From UKL13-3 sp943369665 (lineage in GTDB: Bacteria; Bacteroidota; Bacteroidia; UKL13-3), in the NCBI GenBank assembly GCA_943369665.1, contig CALRNX020000004.1, positions 62,001 to 126,000 of the forward strand: a DNA stretch of 64,000 nt, read 5' to 3'. The translations under genes were made by a program, and so were the position numbers. A model generated the notes under the pieces. It had not been told where the DNA came from. It searched no databases and was given only the letters and a program-made list of their open reading frames with translations. This document shows positions 21,101-27,764 of this stretch, one piece after another (the first letter of the stretch is position 1; each line of letters begins with the position of its first letter).

Positions 21101-22542
21101 GTAACTTTCCCCGAATCACTCAGTGTTATTGGTTTTGGGAAGGTGCTGCAAACTGGAATGGGAGGAGGAGGAGTAAGAATTTCATAGGCTAACCTGATGG
21201 TGTGCAAAATCGGACCTGTACTGCTATTCTCACGAATCACCAGGTTTCTGTTGGCAACTCCAGATAGTCTTAGATTAGGTTTTAACCCAAGGTAAATAAA
21301 TTGGGTTGCACCTGCAGGTACGGTAACAACCTGTTTGTTGCTATCGCCATCTATGAGCATCGCAAATTCATCTTTACTTGGAGCCACGTGTATGGTAATG
21401 GGAGTTTCGGAGTTGTTCACGAAGTAGAAACGGCCGTCACTCCTGCGTCCTTCAGTAAAACAATCCGGTGAACCGCGGTAAGAAAATAATGGTCGGGTTG
21501 CGGGTTGACGGCCATCATACCAAACACTGCCATCATACGATTCGGTAACATAAGTGCGGCTATTGCGGATGTAGCGGAAATCATCTAGTCCGATAGTCGT
21601 TCCGTTTTTACCTTGTTGATCGTTAATCGCAATGTTTATTAATTTTCTACCTACATTAATGGCTAATAATGCAGACCCAAGTTCATCTGGTCCGTCTTCC
21701 ATGCTGCCAAGCAAATCAAGAGTAAAATCCAAAGTTTGATTTGCTGGTTCCGGTAAGGGCTTACTGTCTTTACATTTGGCATACCCTCCTTCCGGGAAAG
21801 CATATCTAAATGCGATGCGGCCACTGGCAGTTTTGCCCTCGGGTATGCCGCTGATGGTGGCCGTGTATTCTGTCCAATCATTAGGGTATCCTTCAATTGT
21901 TAGATCCGGATTGATGGTTAGCAAAACGGTTGTAAACGTTCCTACGCTTGTTGCCGTATTCCCAACATTGGGCGGAATTAAGTCGGTGCTGTCGCCAATA
22001 CTTAACCGCACCTCCATTCGGTTGGGTCGGTTACAATCTAAGGATTGAAGATCCCCGGCAGCTCCTGTACCGATCGTTTGGAATTCTGATATCCATCTTT
22101 GTTTCGTCCGGAATTTGATTTGGTCACCATTTTTCATTCCGTAAAAAACCCGTGAAATCAGCCATTTACTGATAGTTGCGTTATCATAATCATTTTCGCT
22201 GAAGCCAACTGAAGCATAATTGTATACACCGGTTGTCCGCTCCGTTCCCGCAAATGCGCCAAACACTTTAATGAAACCGTCAGCAAAATTATCCAAAGAT
22301 GAAGCATCAAAAGGAGGACCTACCCAGCCTTCATCTGCACCTTCAAGGGTCCAGCCTTGGTCTTCATTGGCAGTAGGAGGATTGGTGTTGTTCTTGATGC
22401 TCCAGCCAAAACTGTTATCTGTCAACGTTTGTCTACCGTTAAACGAGTAGGTGTAGACGACTTGTTGTGCTGTGGTGGAATAAATATTGAACAGCATGAG
22501 CAGGCAAAAAACAAAGATGCCAAGTAGATTTTTCAAAATCAT
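12127..22542 (-). CDS. Giant T9SS-secreted multidomain surface protein, copy 2 (3,471 residues)
   Basis: A complete paralogue of the protein at the left edge. Domains in order: signal peptide (residues 1-26, ends YSTTAQ); choice-of-anchor/cleaved-adhesin-like N-terminal domain (~28-330); a long series of HYR/Ig-like beta segments with DTTRP- and DTIKP-type boundaries; an Ig-like segment near 1695 (SYQWQQ); a ~400-residue stretch resembling propeller-like strands; LamG-like domain (~2355-2500); a six-glycine, three-glutamate linker near 2725 that copy 1 lacks; repeats of the CGSYVW...GCDS..LHLTI kind (~2860-3150); and a C-terminal T9SS sorting tail (SPNPFQTGFELNI ... GMYFIVLWVDG). It is probably exported to the surface and anchored or released by the T9SS. 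Ligand unknown. An AraC gene lies 171 bp upstream. Confidence 0.95.
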   Translation of the reverse strand: MILKNLLGIFVFCLLMLFNIYSTTAQQVVYTYSFNGRQTLTDNSFGWSIKNNTNPPTANEDQGWTLEGADEGWVGPPFDASSLDNFADGFIKVFGAFAGTERTTGVYNYASVGFSENDYDNATISKWLISRVFYGMKNGDQIKFRTKQRWISEFQTIGTGAAGDLQSLDCNRPNRMEVRLSIGDSTDLIPPNVGNTATSVGTFTTVLLTINPDLTIEGYPNDWTEYTATISGIPEGKTASGRIAFRYAFPEGGYAKCKDSKPLPEPANQTLDFTLDLLGSMEDGPDELGSALLAINVGRKLINIAINDQQGKNGTTIGLDDFRYIRNSRTYVTESYDGSVWYDGRQPATRPLFSYRGSPDCFTEGRRSDGRFYFVNNSETPITIHVAPSKDEFAMLIDGDSNKQVVTVPAGATQFIYLGLKPNLRLSGVANRNLVIRENSSTGPILHTIRLAYEILTPPPPIPVCSTFPKPITLSDSGKVTLVNPADFDLGSATSYGCAGPLDFGFAKSLNYGSPLKQLEYTCADAGMNTAYLIVTNTKTGATATCPIQVEVKRPMSANSVANQVQTYYIDYQGKMPIDSLVPPKAAGPCATSATALRIMKVGDRSVDYLSSPGLPVGQYYITWLMSFSSGTPLTREVTTELNVLDTIKPKAFCKDTTKIGFTYVTILGIPGPPRIKLRDDINPFRDIDNGSYDNSGRVGGGYLGGSGVAKYTIYSPWYTGAVQYFADSFEIQCSNIGLSFPVTLKVTDASGNFSTCQSYVKIVNPSEPECKNTTIAINPTTGIKNITTSDVLANGVSGVCGMQNVALSRSSFTCADINKTIPVTVGYTDPDGVVRGCVANVTVKSYSIPEGTCKDSVKAYLTSFSDYQDLLDPLVLSACNSQQPWSLWVGNIYFPSLTGSKAWNFQPGITEVTRRAIVSSDTFTCRTIYAVYDTLPPVITTTVSNSFQTIPTLPNYCKQLTEVPNPFQQGTYKEWSYEFTGATTKKVLIKNSDEYGRYVNDVRIVRNEGWPSYWLNQWDSINPGVTTVTIKAKDNAANETTVSYTITLNELSPNVPSVGYFGAQMPTVRGNFCGTTYNHYIESPMSVPCNQTGYMWYFQVRDGYMGNILYEQDSIPQNAGAFIPLKIGPYLNQTYYNTIHFGYHDKTYGTKQYSSNSDIRVVDTISPIIVPNNVFIQNTNDSTFNYAYAIPSPIQYQGSCSGARWGYKITGATTLSSTPNGSITYTSNQLAEFGFTDYSQWYPSIPADSSPVVMLNNGVNTIEYVILEESGVSSTWTNAPYKYMVSIQDVSEPKMTCAGNDTLYRAAGPCNVSVTNPGAQVNGFTGPFAKSRFRLFGGNSRVVLNKKTAPDSITFISTNTGSTINKNAYIAFIFNYSGTVTFNWTYQSSAPGFFRPFALTDTLNRFKVSPPLLSGFSETNTGVQSGTFTQVVQAGDILKIGVYEGGGVSGYLKISNFSAPYATPSPTITQPTYPDNAAYYFKSNLDTVYPIGTSQITYALTNINNGKTVYCQKSIVVIDSFARSLNCQNQTLYLGPYGSVILKPSAVLPTSCFPISSTKLNKDTFTGSDIGTQVVGVTSIGTMNDTLTCNFNVTVLDTTRPAQRMWQITLPLSPSGTAILTDSMVKNFFYDNHKVVSVTKAKTNFTVDDVGLQNVLLSASDSVGNTNTISAQILITPGFAPFTQSNSTINTCSRDSITLKFETEPGYTLSYQWQQKEKTDSIKHWNYYTCTGSTSILDGTSLHQFFRFRNETYVAFRSADYNHIQFMRLDTFSNHWRPALSSISVSFVNQFQVYVNTQAHPSNQELRVAFLDPSTNKFAVQLYRQDTTWYTYKEAGGDCNIGSQICGLDYFSYQADGPGVFAMASSQNSSITKLFGNNGNFFPVRNSTVNTLFPNYEMYCVYQDSSTGSEYPTSFKYQTGDSVTGTFGNKYPIIRFDLSSWNTQIDHIANGRIIVAIRNNSANQNRFFALTRGSNGVVTGRDSLSTDPSNGSALFDIESFNNSDYIAYKSANGKICVKKYTGSNTWSTVGTLDFSDEQITKLDITTVNNQLYLAYLEVTGRVVLKQLNDNNWIDMASPNNNLTFTVAGSSDPVSIVNINNQPALYYNDSRGGYRLLKLDQWKTIAGATAQTYKPNLTTAGITEYRCMASSSSISTPSEVKRVQVTTTPTIRMGSAQQNVVYNGTAQLQVISTGANTDWKYNFNEGSGFLATGNTLTLQNLEEDQKVYAYSFNENCYSDTVSAKIYVFDSSMSIYHVIVKDSICSDDFVQASLDTSLLGYKYSLFKRDTSGTFIDQNQYLVKTQEWQNVEYYLTPSQTEEYQIKVEKVSNDALQLQTGDIYYNHINFGDSTLPITNELTIETWVIGISTNPFYLLGLKAHNKGFWDPDSTKNWSWNGNTFDVYNGNQKRSLNFPSLPASNTWTHVATTAGPNGMRIYYDGVLVASDTTSSTVDFNQIKSDLLLGIKESGANTYYAFGLDEFRIWNTVRTDSEIAGYKDVCLTGNESGLVLYNSFSDYNASSKKFVSTKGSDGNFVIYNSGDVLTTTNRNSTCIANQPPAQFIPPFTVNVVSNQPTIVSHTEYIQLPDSACNGQMVTIHANSNMGGVTWYNAFTGGDVVGVGSNLTIFVDSSMILYPAADNSVCQRKETFIEAVEKPTFYGYEYDPFCAGSNVGYFYVDYRGDGYRIFEDSIGGYPLDIDSIRNDVMINQADTFWIDVYNLTSTGGGGGGEEEPQPDEYVQYGTVGCVTPARYPIIFNPTPKPTVIATYDSTRYGPGTVTLKAIPGANQFVQWFDINGSFADGWDTVFTTPYLTTTTQYIVKALDNNWSCDRSEGDTVTAFIIPYPTRSDTVIACESYTWENGMTYTLSDTNIFYFKPNATGGDSLIQLHLTIIPFENTQLSVNKTSMCLNDSATITVFAAQNNYEYLLMNATTQAIVQGPITGNGSNIVFNTGPLTQHVSYKVIATDTASVNNQTLGCTKQIGETIHLRVGSLFSSSELSTCGSYVWRGQLITQTGIYFDTLASTQGCDSVLELRATIFPIGERIDSVSTCGSYVWYGITYNASTSTPTRFLGLTEYGCDSVVRLHLTINNNSAVDSRLAWDSLTWINGITYTANNNTAQYTLTNSKGCDSVVTLNLTILNSADRTVLNPQAICAGGSYTFNGNVYTAAGTYRDTLYAGTGNDSIFVTQLTVNSKPVTSAITGQINPVLGSTETYSVMNTAGSTYNWIITNGTQVSGGNTNIISVLWSNTIVAAAVKVVETSIYGCTGDSVTQNVALPVSLLNFTATKKTKAVELRWSTSSEQNNKGFEVERSLDATTFEKLGFVKGNGTTNQTSYYTYNDVTYYRAGANGNTAPAVAYYRLKQYDFNGTFEYSPVVAVNNQTTAQQAVVMNASPNPFQTGFELNINSGKETEAAVEVFDAFGKRVASKTIHLVPGETFFSFEQAGEWKAGMYFIVLWVDGERQTLRIVRE

Positions 22543-22596
22543 ACATTAATGGGTTTAGGGCGACTAAAATAAATAGATTCCGTTTCTATGGGATGC

Positions 22597-22608
22597 TCCA
22601 AAAGGACA
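22597..22608 (-). promoter_or_regulatory. Shared 12-bp box upstream of giant gene 2
   Basis: Minus strand TGTCCTTTTGGA, 54 nt before the ATG. It differs from the giant gene 1 box at one base and lies at almost the same distance from the start codon, although the surrounding intergenic sequence has diverged. Confidence 0.5.
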
Positions 22609-22713
22609 TAGTTGTTGTTTCTATATTGTTAAATAATAGGATAAATAGGGGTTAAAAGGTATAAAGAGAGGATGCTCATCCTTTGCACGTGAATGTGATA
22701 TTAAGAAAGGGGT

Positions 22714-23790
22714 TTATTCTTCTTCCGATTCTTTTATTTCAGATGGCAATATTCCATGGTGTTTTTTAAATGCGGTTGAGAATTTGCTTGCATTCTCATA
22801 CCCCAGCATTCGGCCAATATTTTTAATGGAGGATGATTCTTGAATCAGTAATTCCTTGGCCTGTTCCATCTGTTTTTGTCTGTAGTATTGAAATACCGAT
22901 TGGCTGTATACTTTTTTGAAATTGGTTTTTAACTTGGTCTCCGATAATCCAATTTGTTTGGCCATGGAACCAATTCCTGGAAATGTTCCGTTCAAATTGT
23001 CCATGAGTATTTTTTCCACTTCCATAATTTGGAGCAAGTCAGCATTATCCAATGCCATGAACTCCTGATGCTTGATATGTCGAAGGCAATCGAATTTAAA
23101 AAAATGCATCAAGTCAATCACATAGGATCTCAATTCTATCTCCCTCTCGGGAGTAGGTGATTGTTTCATGAGGTGTGCAGCCTTATTTAAAAACGACAAC
23201 CCTAACTCGTTATTCTCAAAGGTCTGTCCTATCGATTTATTGTCGGATGCTATAAAATAACGGAGTGACTCATTGTGTTCTGGATTGGCTTGCATGTAAG
23301 ATTCCAACCAAGCGTTAGTGAAATAAATAATGACGGTAAAGGTTTTCGAATGTTTATAATGATAATCACGCAAAACAGCATCCGGCTTGTGTAAAATCCA
23401 AAGCTGACCATCGAAGTGAATATCGTTGATAATTGTTTTTAGACCTCTATTCGAAGTGTCACTTAAAAGTCCCGTCAAACAATAGTATTCCAGCGGAAGA
23501 TCGTTTTTCCGAAAATGTTCGTAGGTAACATTTTGTTTATACCTAATTTCATTGTAAAACACCACTAAGTCTTTTTCCAATTCTTGATAATACATCCAAG
23601 CATGCAGAAAGAGATTGTTCGCTTCACTTTTATTGAGTAATGGAGAAAAACTAATGAATGGCATTTTTTGAAGACTCTGCCACATGAGTTGTGGCGAGTT
23701 ATTGATGTATGGCAAAACAAAAAAACCTTTTTTGTAGAAAAACAAATAGGGCTTTACTTTGACATACCATTTTTCAATTAAGCTGGTCAT
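22714..23790 (-). CDS. AraC-family transcriptional regulator, cassette 2
   Basis: A 358-residue regulator (363 if the upstream ATG at 23805 is used). The ATG at 23790 is preferred because MTSLIEKWY then aligns with the paralogues' starts. The C-terminal AraC domain spans about residues 255-355, with SMAKQIGLSETKLKTNF and IKNIGRMLGYENASKFSTAF as the two recognition units. The N-terminal domain has the family string NNSPQLMWQSLQKMPFISF. It is upstream of giant gene 2, in the same direction with a 171-bp gap, repeating the arrangement of cassettes 1 and 3. No effector-binding domain is recognised. Confidence 0.93.
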   Translation of the reverse strand: MTSLIEKWYVKVKPYLFFYKKGFFVLPYINNSPQLMWQSLQKMPFISFSPLLNKSEANNLFLHAWMYYQELEKDLVVFYNEIRYKQNVTYEHFRKNDLPLEYYCLTGLLSDTSNRGLKTIINDIHFDGQLWILHKPDAVLRDYHYKHSKTFTVIIYFTNAWLESYMQANPEHNESLRYFIASDNKSIGQTFENNELGLSFLNKAAHLMKQSPTPEREIELRSYVIDLMHFFKFDCLRHIKHQEFMALDNADLLQIMEVEKILMDNLNGTFPGIGSMAKQIGLSETKLKTNFKKVYSQSVFQYYRQKQMEQAKELLIQESSSIKNIGRMLGYENASKFSTAFKKHHGILPSEIKESEEE

Positions 23791-23805
23791 AAAATTTAAA
23801 GTCAA

Positions 23806-24305
23806 TTAAATGTTTTTAACCTAATTATCCAAGCAGTAGGTAACACTTCATGTCCGGCATTTGCTCTACTGATTACTATAATTCATGTAAACTAGTAAAA
23901 CCTATCGAAGAAAAAAAATTCGATTTAACTAAAATTTTATACTATATCCACCTTCCAGATAAGGGTTTGCGCCTTGTTAACATTAAAAGTGGTAGATTCT
24001 CAACTTCTTCAAATTGTGTTTCACAAAACGCTTTTACATACCGATTTTTAGCATTCAAAAATGTGTTTTTTGTTGCCTTTTTTGAAGATCCAGCGCTTGG
24101 AAAAATTTTCGGTCTGGTTACTTTTTTCTTGTTCAACAGTTCTTTGGGGAAGGTTTGGTCCGTTTGACCGAAACAACATCCTCTCATATCAATTGCACTG
24201 ATGTTATTAGGCAATCACAATTGAGAGATGCCGTTACGAATGTATACGAACCCAAGAACTGTTTACGCAAAATGATGATTAGCCGTATTACGCAATAATT
24301 AAAAT
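23806..24305. other. Unassigned 500-bp region with opposed short frames
   Basis: No gene here can be named. Two short frames overlap on opposite strands (plus 23850-24167, 105 codons; minus 23942-24214, 90 codons, lysine-rich), and neither shows a recognisable domain, signal peptide or clear start. An imperfect hairpin lies at 24179-24226 (outer arms CTCTCA/TGAGAG, inner arms ATTGC/GCAAT). A near-repeat of TTACGCAA occurs twice at about 24263-24296. A degraded gene or a structured RNA are both possible. Confidence 0.35.
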
Positions 24306-25082
24306 CTAACAGCCTGCTCCAAAAGGAATCCCAAATGTTTGCTTCACCTTCTTTCCTTTTGCATCTTTTGCAGGTAACCATCTCGGCATTTTTCTATATG
24401 CATCGATTAAAAGTTTATCTATTCTCTCATCTGTCGTGGTTTGCATTAACCGGACATTTTGTATTTCTCCTTCTTCATTCACCGTGAAAGCCACCTTTGC
24501 CCTACTCATTTTTTCAAGGTCATTTGCCCCCGAAAGTTTATTGGTAACGTTTTTTTCAAAATATGCTACGCGACTTTCTATTCCACCCGGAAATGCCGCT
24601 TCTGTTTCCGGGATTACTTCCACCGCCAAGTTCCCCTCTACAATCTTATCAATATCTGTCGAGGCTATTTTATACTTAAATTTAATCTTGATACGAACAT
24701 AGCTCCCCAAATCGGCCATATTGAGAAGGAGCTTTTGTTGATTAGTTAATTTATCACTTGAACTTTTCGAAGAAAATACCCTCCCGTTATGGATCGTTGA
24801 AATCTCTACCATTACATAGTCAACCAAGGTATTGTCATTATAATATCCTTGTGTCTTTCTGCGTTTTTCCAGCTCATAATATTCATGGTAAGGAATAGAC
24901 AACCGTTGCCAAAGCCCGCGTGTAATATCACTCAGAAATTGAACTGATGATAATGTTGAATGTGTAACTACCGGAGTGGATCTTCCTTCATATCCCACAA
25001 AGGAACTATCTTGAGCACAACCCCCGTAATACAGAAGGGAAAAGAGGGTAACTAAAACTAGTGTTTTCATTTGATTGTTCAT
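24306..25082 (-). CDS. TonB C-terminal-like (energy transducer family) periplasmic protein
   Basis: From the ATG at 25082 the product has 258 residues. The frame is open further upstream but would overlap the neighbouring cytochrome gene, so the start before the hydrophobic stretch TLVLVTLFSLLYYGG is chosen. The signal sequence is followed by a cysteine (GGCAQ) that could be a poor lipobox or precede a signal peptidase I site. The last ~90 residues have TonB_C features: a Val-Ala-Phe-Thr-Val strand followed by EEGEIQNVRL, and near the end RWLPAKDAKGKKVKQTFGIP. There is no N-terminal inner-membrane anchor with a proline-rich spacer, so it is not a classical TonB. The partner is unknown. Confidence 0.7.
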   Translation of the reverse strand: MNNQMKTLVLVTLFSLLYYGGCAQDSSFVGYEGRSTPVVTHSTLSSVQFLSDITRGLWQRLSIPYHEYYELEKRRKTQGYYNDNTLVDYVMVEISTIHNGRVFSSKSSSDKLTNQQKLLLNMADLGSYVRIKIKFKYKIASTDIDKIVEGNLAVEVIPETEAAFPGGIESRVAYFEKNVTNKLSGANDLEKMSRAKVAFTVNEEGEIQNVRLMQTTTDERIDKLLIDAYRKMPRWLPAKDAKGKKVKQTFGIPFGAGC

Positions 25083-25113
25083 TATTGGTTTAAAAATTGT
25101 TCGACTAAAAAAT

Positions 25114-25542
25114 CTATTTAGGCTGCGTTGCTTTAATAGCAAGCACATATTTATATACGGCATCTCTTTGCGTGTCCGTTATCTTAGCCATCGATGCCAT
25201 ATTATCAATAATGTCTTTCCACAATTCTTGCGGACGGCTGTAGATATTTTTTGCCTGATGGCAATTGATGCATGCACCTTGCGTGTAAAGGGTATAACCT
25301 TCTGTTAATTGTTCCATTGTGACATCTTTAAATTGTTGCTGAATTGCAGCCAACTCTTTCTCTTCAGGTGCATTCACTCCTGATGCCTGGATAACAAATG
25401 GCAGAGGCACCTGTTGTGTTGCAGGAGCACCCTGAATCTCTGCATTGGGAGTTGTTGCGGCCGTTTTGTTCTTTTGAATCGTGCTGCACGCGGTAATGAT
25501 CATTGCCGCATTTACCGTTAATATCAGTGTGGTTGTTTTCAT
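25114..25542 (-). CDS. Monohaem c-type cytochrome lipoprotein
   Basis: A 142-residue protein. Its N-terminus has a lipoprotein signal ending at Cys19 (IITAC), followed by a ~50-residue Thr/Ala/Gln-rich linker. The C-terminal ~75 residues form a small cytochrome c domain with one CXXCH haem site, CINCH at residues 91-95. Methionines in DNMASM could supply the distal ligand. It is therefore likely a membrane-anchored periplasmic electron carrier. The same-strand TonB-like gene starts 31 bp downstream, so the two may be cotranscribed. The redox partner is not visible. Confidence 0.85.
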   Translation of the reverse strand: MKTTTLILTVNAAMIITACSTIQKNKTAATTPNAEIQGAPATQQVPLPFVIQASGVNAPEEKELAAIQQQFKDVTMEQLTEGYTLYTQGACINCHQAKNIYSRPQELWKDIIDNMASMAKITDTQRDAVYKYVLAIKATQPK

Positions 25543-25642
25543 ATTTTCCTTATTACATTAAGTGTATAACGAATGTAGTTTCAACTCAAACAGGATGTTG
25601 TTATTGAGAAGTTATTGGGTTGTTAACGACTTGTTAAAGCAA

Positions 25643-25672
25643 TTTGGAAACAGACAAAAACAACTACTTTTG
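25643..25672 (+). promoter_or_regulatory. Bacteroidota-type promoter for the OmpR-type two-component operon
   Basis: TTTG at 25643-25646 and TACTTTTG at 25665-25672, separated by 18 bp, fit the Bacteroidota -33/-7 consensus (TTTG, TAnnTTTG). The -7 element ends 10 bp before the ATG at 25683, so the transcript should have a very short leader. This also argues against the earlier in-frame start at 25644. Confidence 0.7.
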
Positions 25673-25682
25673 GTATATCAAA

Positions 25683-26939
25683 ATGAAGCTAAACCGAACT
25701 TCTATATTTATCAGTGTATCCTCTGTCGCTTTGTTGATGGTATTATGCATTCAGGTGAACTGGATCGTGCAAACGGCAAAAATTAAGGAGGCTTTATTCA
25801 ATGAAAAGGCCAATATGGTGCTGACCAAAACAACGGAAGCCCTTGCCACCGACAAAGTAATGTGTGGAAAGATTGAAGCTTGTATAGAACCGGATGGTAC
25901 TTCCAACCTTGGACAAACCGAAATTCAAAGAATCGACTCGTTGCTTCGTTATTATATGAACGTTTACAATATTCATCTTGATTATTCTTTTGTTGTTCTT
26001 AAACCAAGCAATGCTTCAAACAAAAGCAACTTAACAGATGCTCTTTTTCCGGATAAGCCTCGCTTCAACAAAAAAAGCTTTAATGAAGTTTTCAATGAAA
26101 ATGGACTGGAGTTAAAGGTGGTTTTCCCCGACAAAAAACAATTTATCATAGCGGAAATGGGACCATTATTCATTGCTTCGGTCGTCCTTATTCTTGTTGT
26201 GCTTGTATTGTTTTGGCGCACTCTTTCAGCACTGCACAAAGAGAAAAAAATATCAGAGCATACTACCGAGTTTTTAAACAATATGACCCATGAGTTTAAA
26301 ACGCCTCTTACCAATATTGCATTAGCGGGCAAAATGCTCACCAAGGATGCCACACTCAAACAAGAAACCAAACTCAAACATTATTCGGGAATCATACTTG
26401 AAGAAAACGAAAAACTACGATTGCAGGTGGAACAAGTATTGAGCATGACAGCGCTGGAACGAGGTGAAATTCCATTGCAAAAAACAGAATTGGATCTGCA
26501 TCAGCTTATAAACGATTCTCTTAAATGTATCAGTGTTCAGATTGAAGACAAAAATGGAACCATCAATCTCGAACTCAATGCACATAATATTGTCGTAATG
26601 GGAGATAAAGCGCATCTCACAAATGCATTGTGCAATCTTATCGACAATGCAGTTAAATACGCCAACGGGAATCCCGATTTATCCATTAAAACCTATAATA
26701 TCAATCATAATATTGTTATTGAACTTTCAGATAAAGGAATTGGGATCGCAAAAGCATATCAGCAAAAAGTATTTGACAAATTTTTCAGAATACCAACCGG
26801 AGATGTACATGATGTGAAAGGATTTGGATTAGGTTTGGCTTATGTAAAAAAGATCATCGAATTGCACACCGGAAGCATTTCGCTCAGAAGCGAAAAGAAT
26901 AACGGAACGTCATTTACAATTACCTTACCCAATGCTTAA
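25683..26939 (+). CDS. Membrane sensor histidine kinase
   Basis: A 418-residue kinase from the ATG at 25683, chosen because it sits just after the promoter and directly before the first membrane segment. Topology: TM1 at residues ~7-25, a periplasmic sensor of ~135 residues, TM2 at ~161-178, then HisKA with phospho-accepting His203 in MTHEFKTPLTN. The HATPase domain has its N box in NALCNLIDNAVKYANG, DKGIGI and GFGLGLAYVKKII. The sensor domain matches nothing I can name. The stop overlaps the following response-regulator gene by 8 nt, so translation is probably coupled and the two form a cognate pair. Confidence 0.95.
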   Translation: MKLNRTSIFISVSSVALLMVLCIQVNWIVQTAKIKEALFNEKANMVLTKTTEALATDKVMCGKIEACIEPDGTSNLGQTEIQRIDSLLRYYMNVYNIHLDYSFVVLKPSNASNKSNLTDALFPDKPRFNKKSFNEVFNENGLELKVVFPDKKQFIIAEMGPLFIASVVLILVVLVLFWRTLSALHKEKKISEHTTEFLNNMTHEFKTPLTNIALAGKMLTKDATLKQETKLKHYSGIILEENEKLRLQVEQVLSMTALERGEIPLQKTELDLHQLINDSLKCISVQIEDKNGTINLELNAHNIVVMGDKAHLTNALCNLIDNAVKYANGNPDLSIKTYNINHNIVIELSDKGIGIAKAYQQKVFDKFFRIPTGDVHDVKGFGLGLAYVKKIIELHTGSISLRSEKNNGTSFTITLPNA

Positions 26940-27636
26940 ATCAAAACCAAACATATTGCTTGCCGAAGATGATCTTAACCTTGGAAGGTTATTGGTGGAT
27001 TATCTAGAGTCGGAAGGTTTTGATGTAAAACTATGTAAGGACGGATCGTTGGCATTAGCCACTTTTCAGAACAATGTATTTGATCTTTGCTTATTGGATG
27101 TGATGATGCCTAAACTAGACGGATTTGCGGTAGCAACAGCAATCAGAGTTCAGAACAAAAGGGTGCCCATTATTTTTATCACAGCGAAGTCTCTTAAGGA
27201 AGATAAACTCAAAGGATATGATATTGGTGCGGATGATTATATCACCAAACCATTTGATGAGGAAGAATTGCTTTGGAAAATAAAAGCTGTTATTCGCAGA
27301 GTACCTGAACAACAAACAGGAACAAACATTGAAACGATTGCTATTGGCCAATATCTATTCGATCATAACAATCAATCTTTAACATTCAACGGAAAGACTA
27401 AACGCATCACCGAAAAAGAAAGTGATATCCTAAACTACTTAGCCGCCCGCAAAAATAATATCATCAAACGCGAGGACTTACTAAAAGACCTTTGGGGAGA
27501 AAATGATTATTTTTTAGGAAGAAGTTTGGATGTGTTTATCACCAAAATTCGTAAGTACCTTAAGGAGGATCCTGCTATCAGTATTGAGAATGTGTTTGGC
27601 GTAGGGTTTATTCTGAATATGCCTGTAAAGCCCTGA
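26932..27636 (+). CDS. OmpR/PhoB-family response regulator
   Basis: A 234-residue regulator. The receiver domain has acidic residues Asp13/Asp14 in AEDD, the phospho-acceptor Asp56 in LCLLDVMMPKLDG, Thr/Ala in FITAKS and a conserved Lys in YITKPFDEEEL. A C-terminal winged-helix (Trans_reg_C) domain covers about residues 130-232, with RITEKESDILNYL and SLDVFITKIRKYL. The gene begins inside the last codons of the kinase gene. Targets are unknown; the metallopeptidase/barrel gene 129 bp downstream on the same strand is a candidate. Confidence 0.96.
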   Translation: MLKSKPNILLAEDDLNLGRLLVDYLESEGFDVKLCKDGSLALATFQNNVFDLCLLDVMMPKLDGFAVATAIRVQNKRVPIIFITAKSLKEDKLKGYDIGADDYITKPFDEEELLWKIKAVIRRVPEQQTGTNIETIAIGQYLFDHNNQSLTFNGKTKRITEKESDILNYLAARKNNIIKREDLLKDLWGENDYFLGRSLDVFITKIRKYLKEDPAISIENVFGVGFILNMPVKP

Positions 27637-27764
27637 ATAGGCGATTGTGTTTACTACATCCAAATTTGTTTACTTGTGTGTTCATTTTCTTGTTTTAATA
27701 TTTGTTGTTAAAACCATATCTTATTCAGTGTTGAATGCACATTAGCCACTTAAACAATTTGTCA

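Noticed and set aside
12165..22450. Short frames on both strands within giant gene 2
   Set aside because: Same reason: low-complexity Thr/Ser/Asn-rich coding sequence leaves open antisense frames.
23850..24214. Frames at 23850-24167 (+) and 23942-24214 (-) as genes
   Set aside because: They overlap each other on opposite strands and neither has recognisable features, so they are left as an unassigned region.
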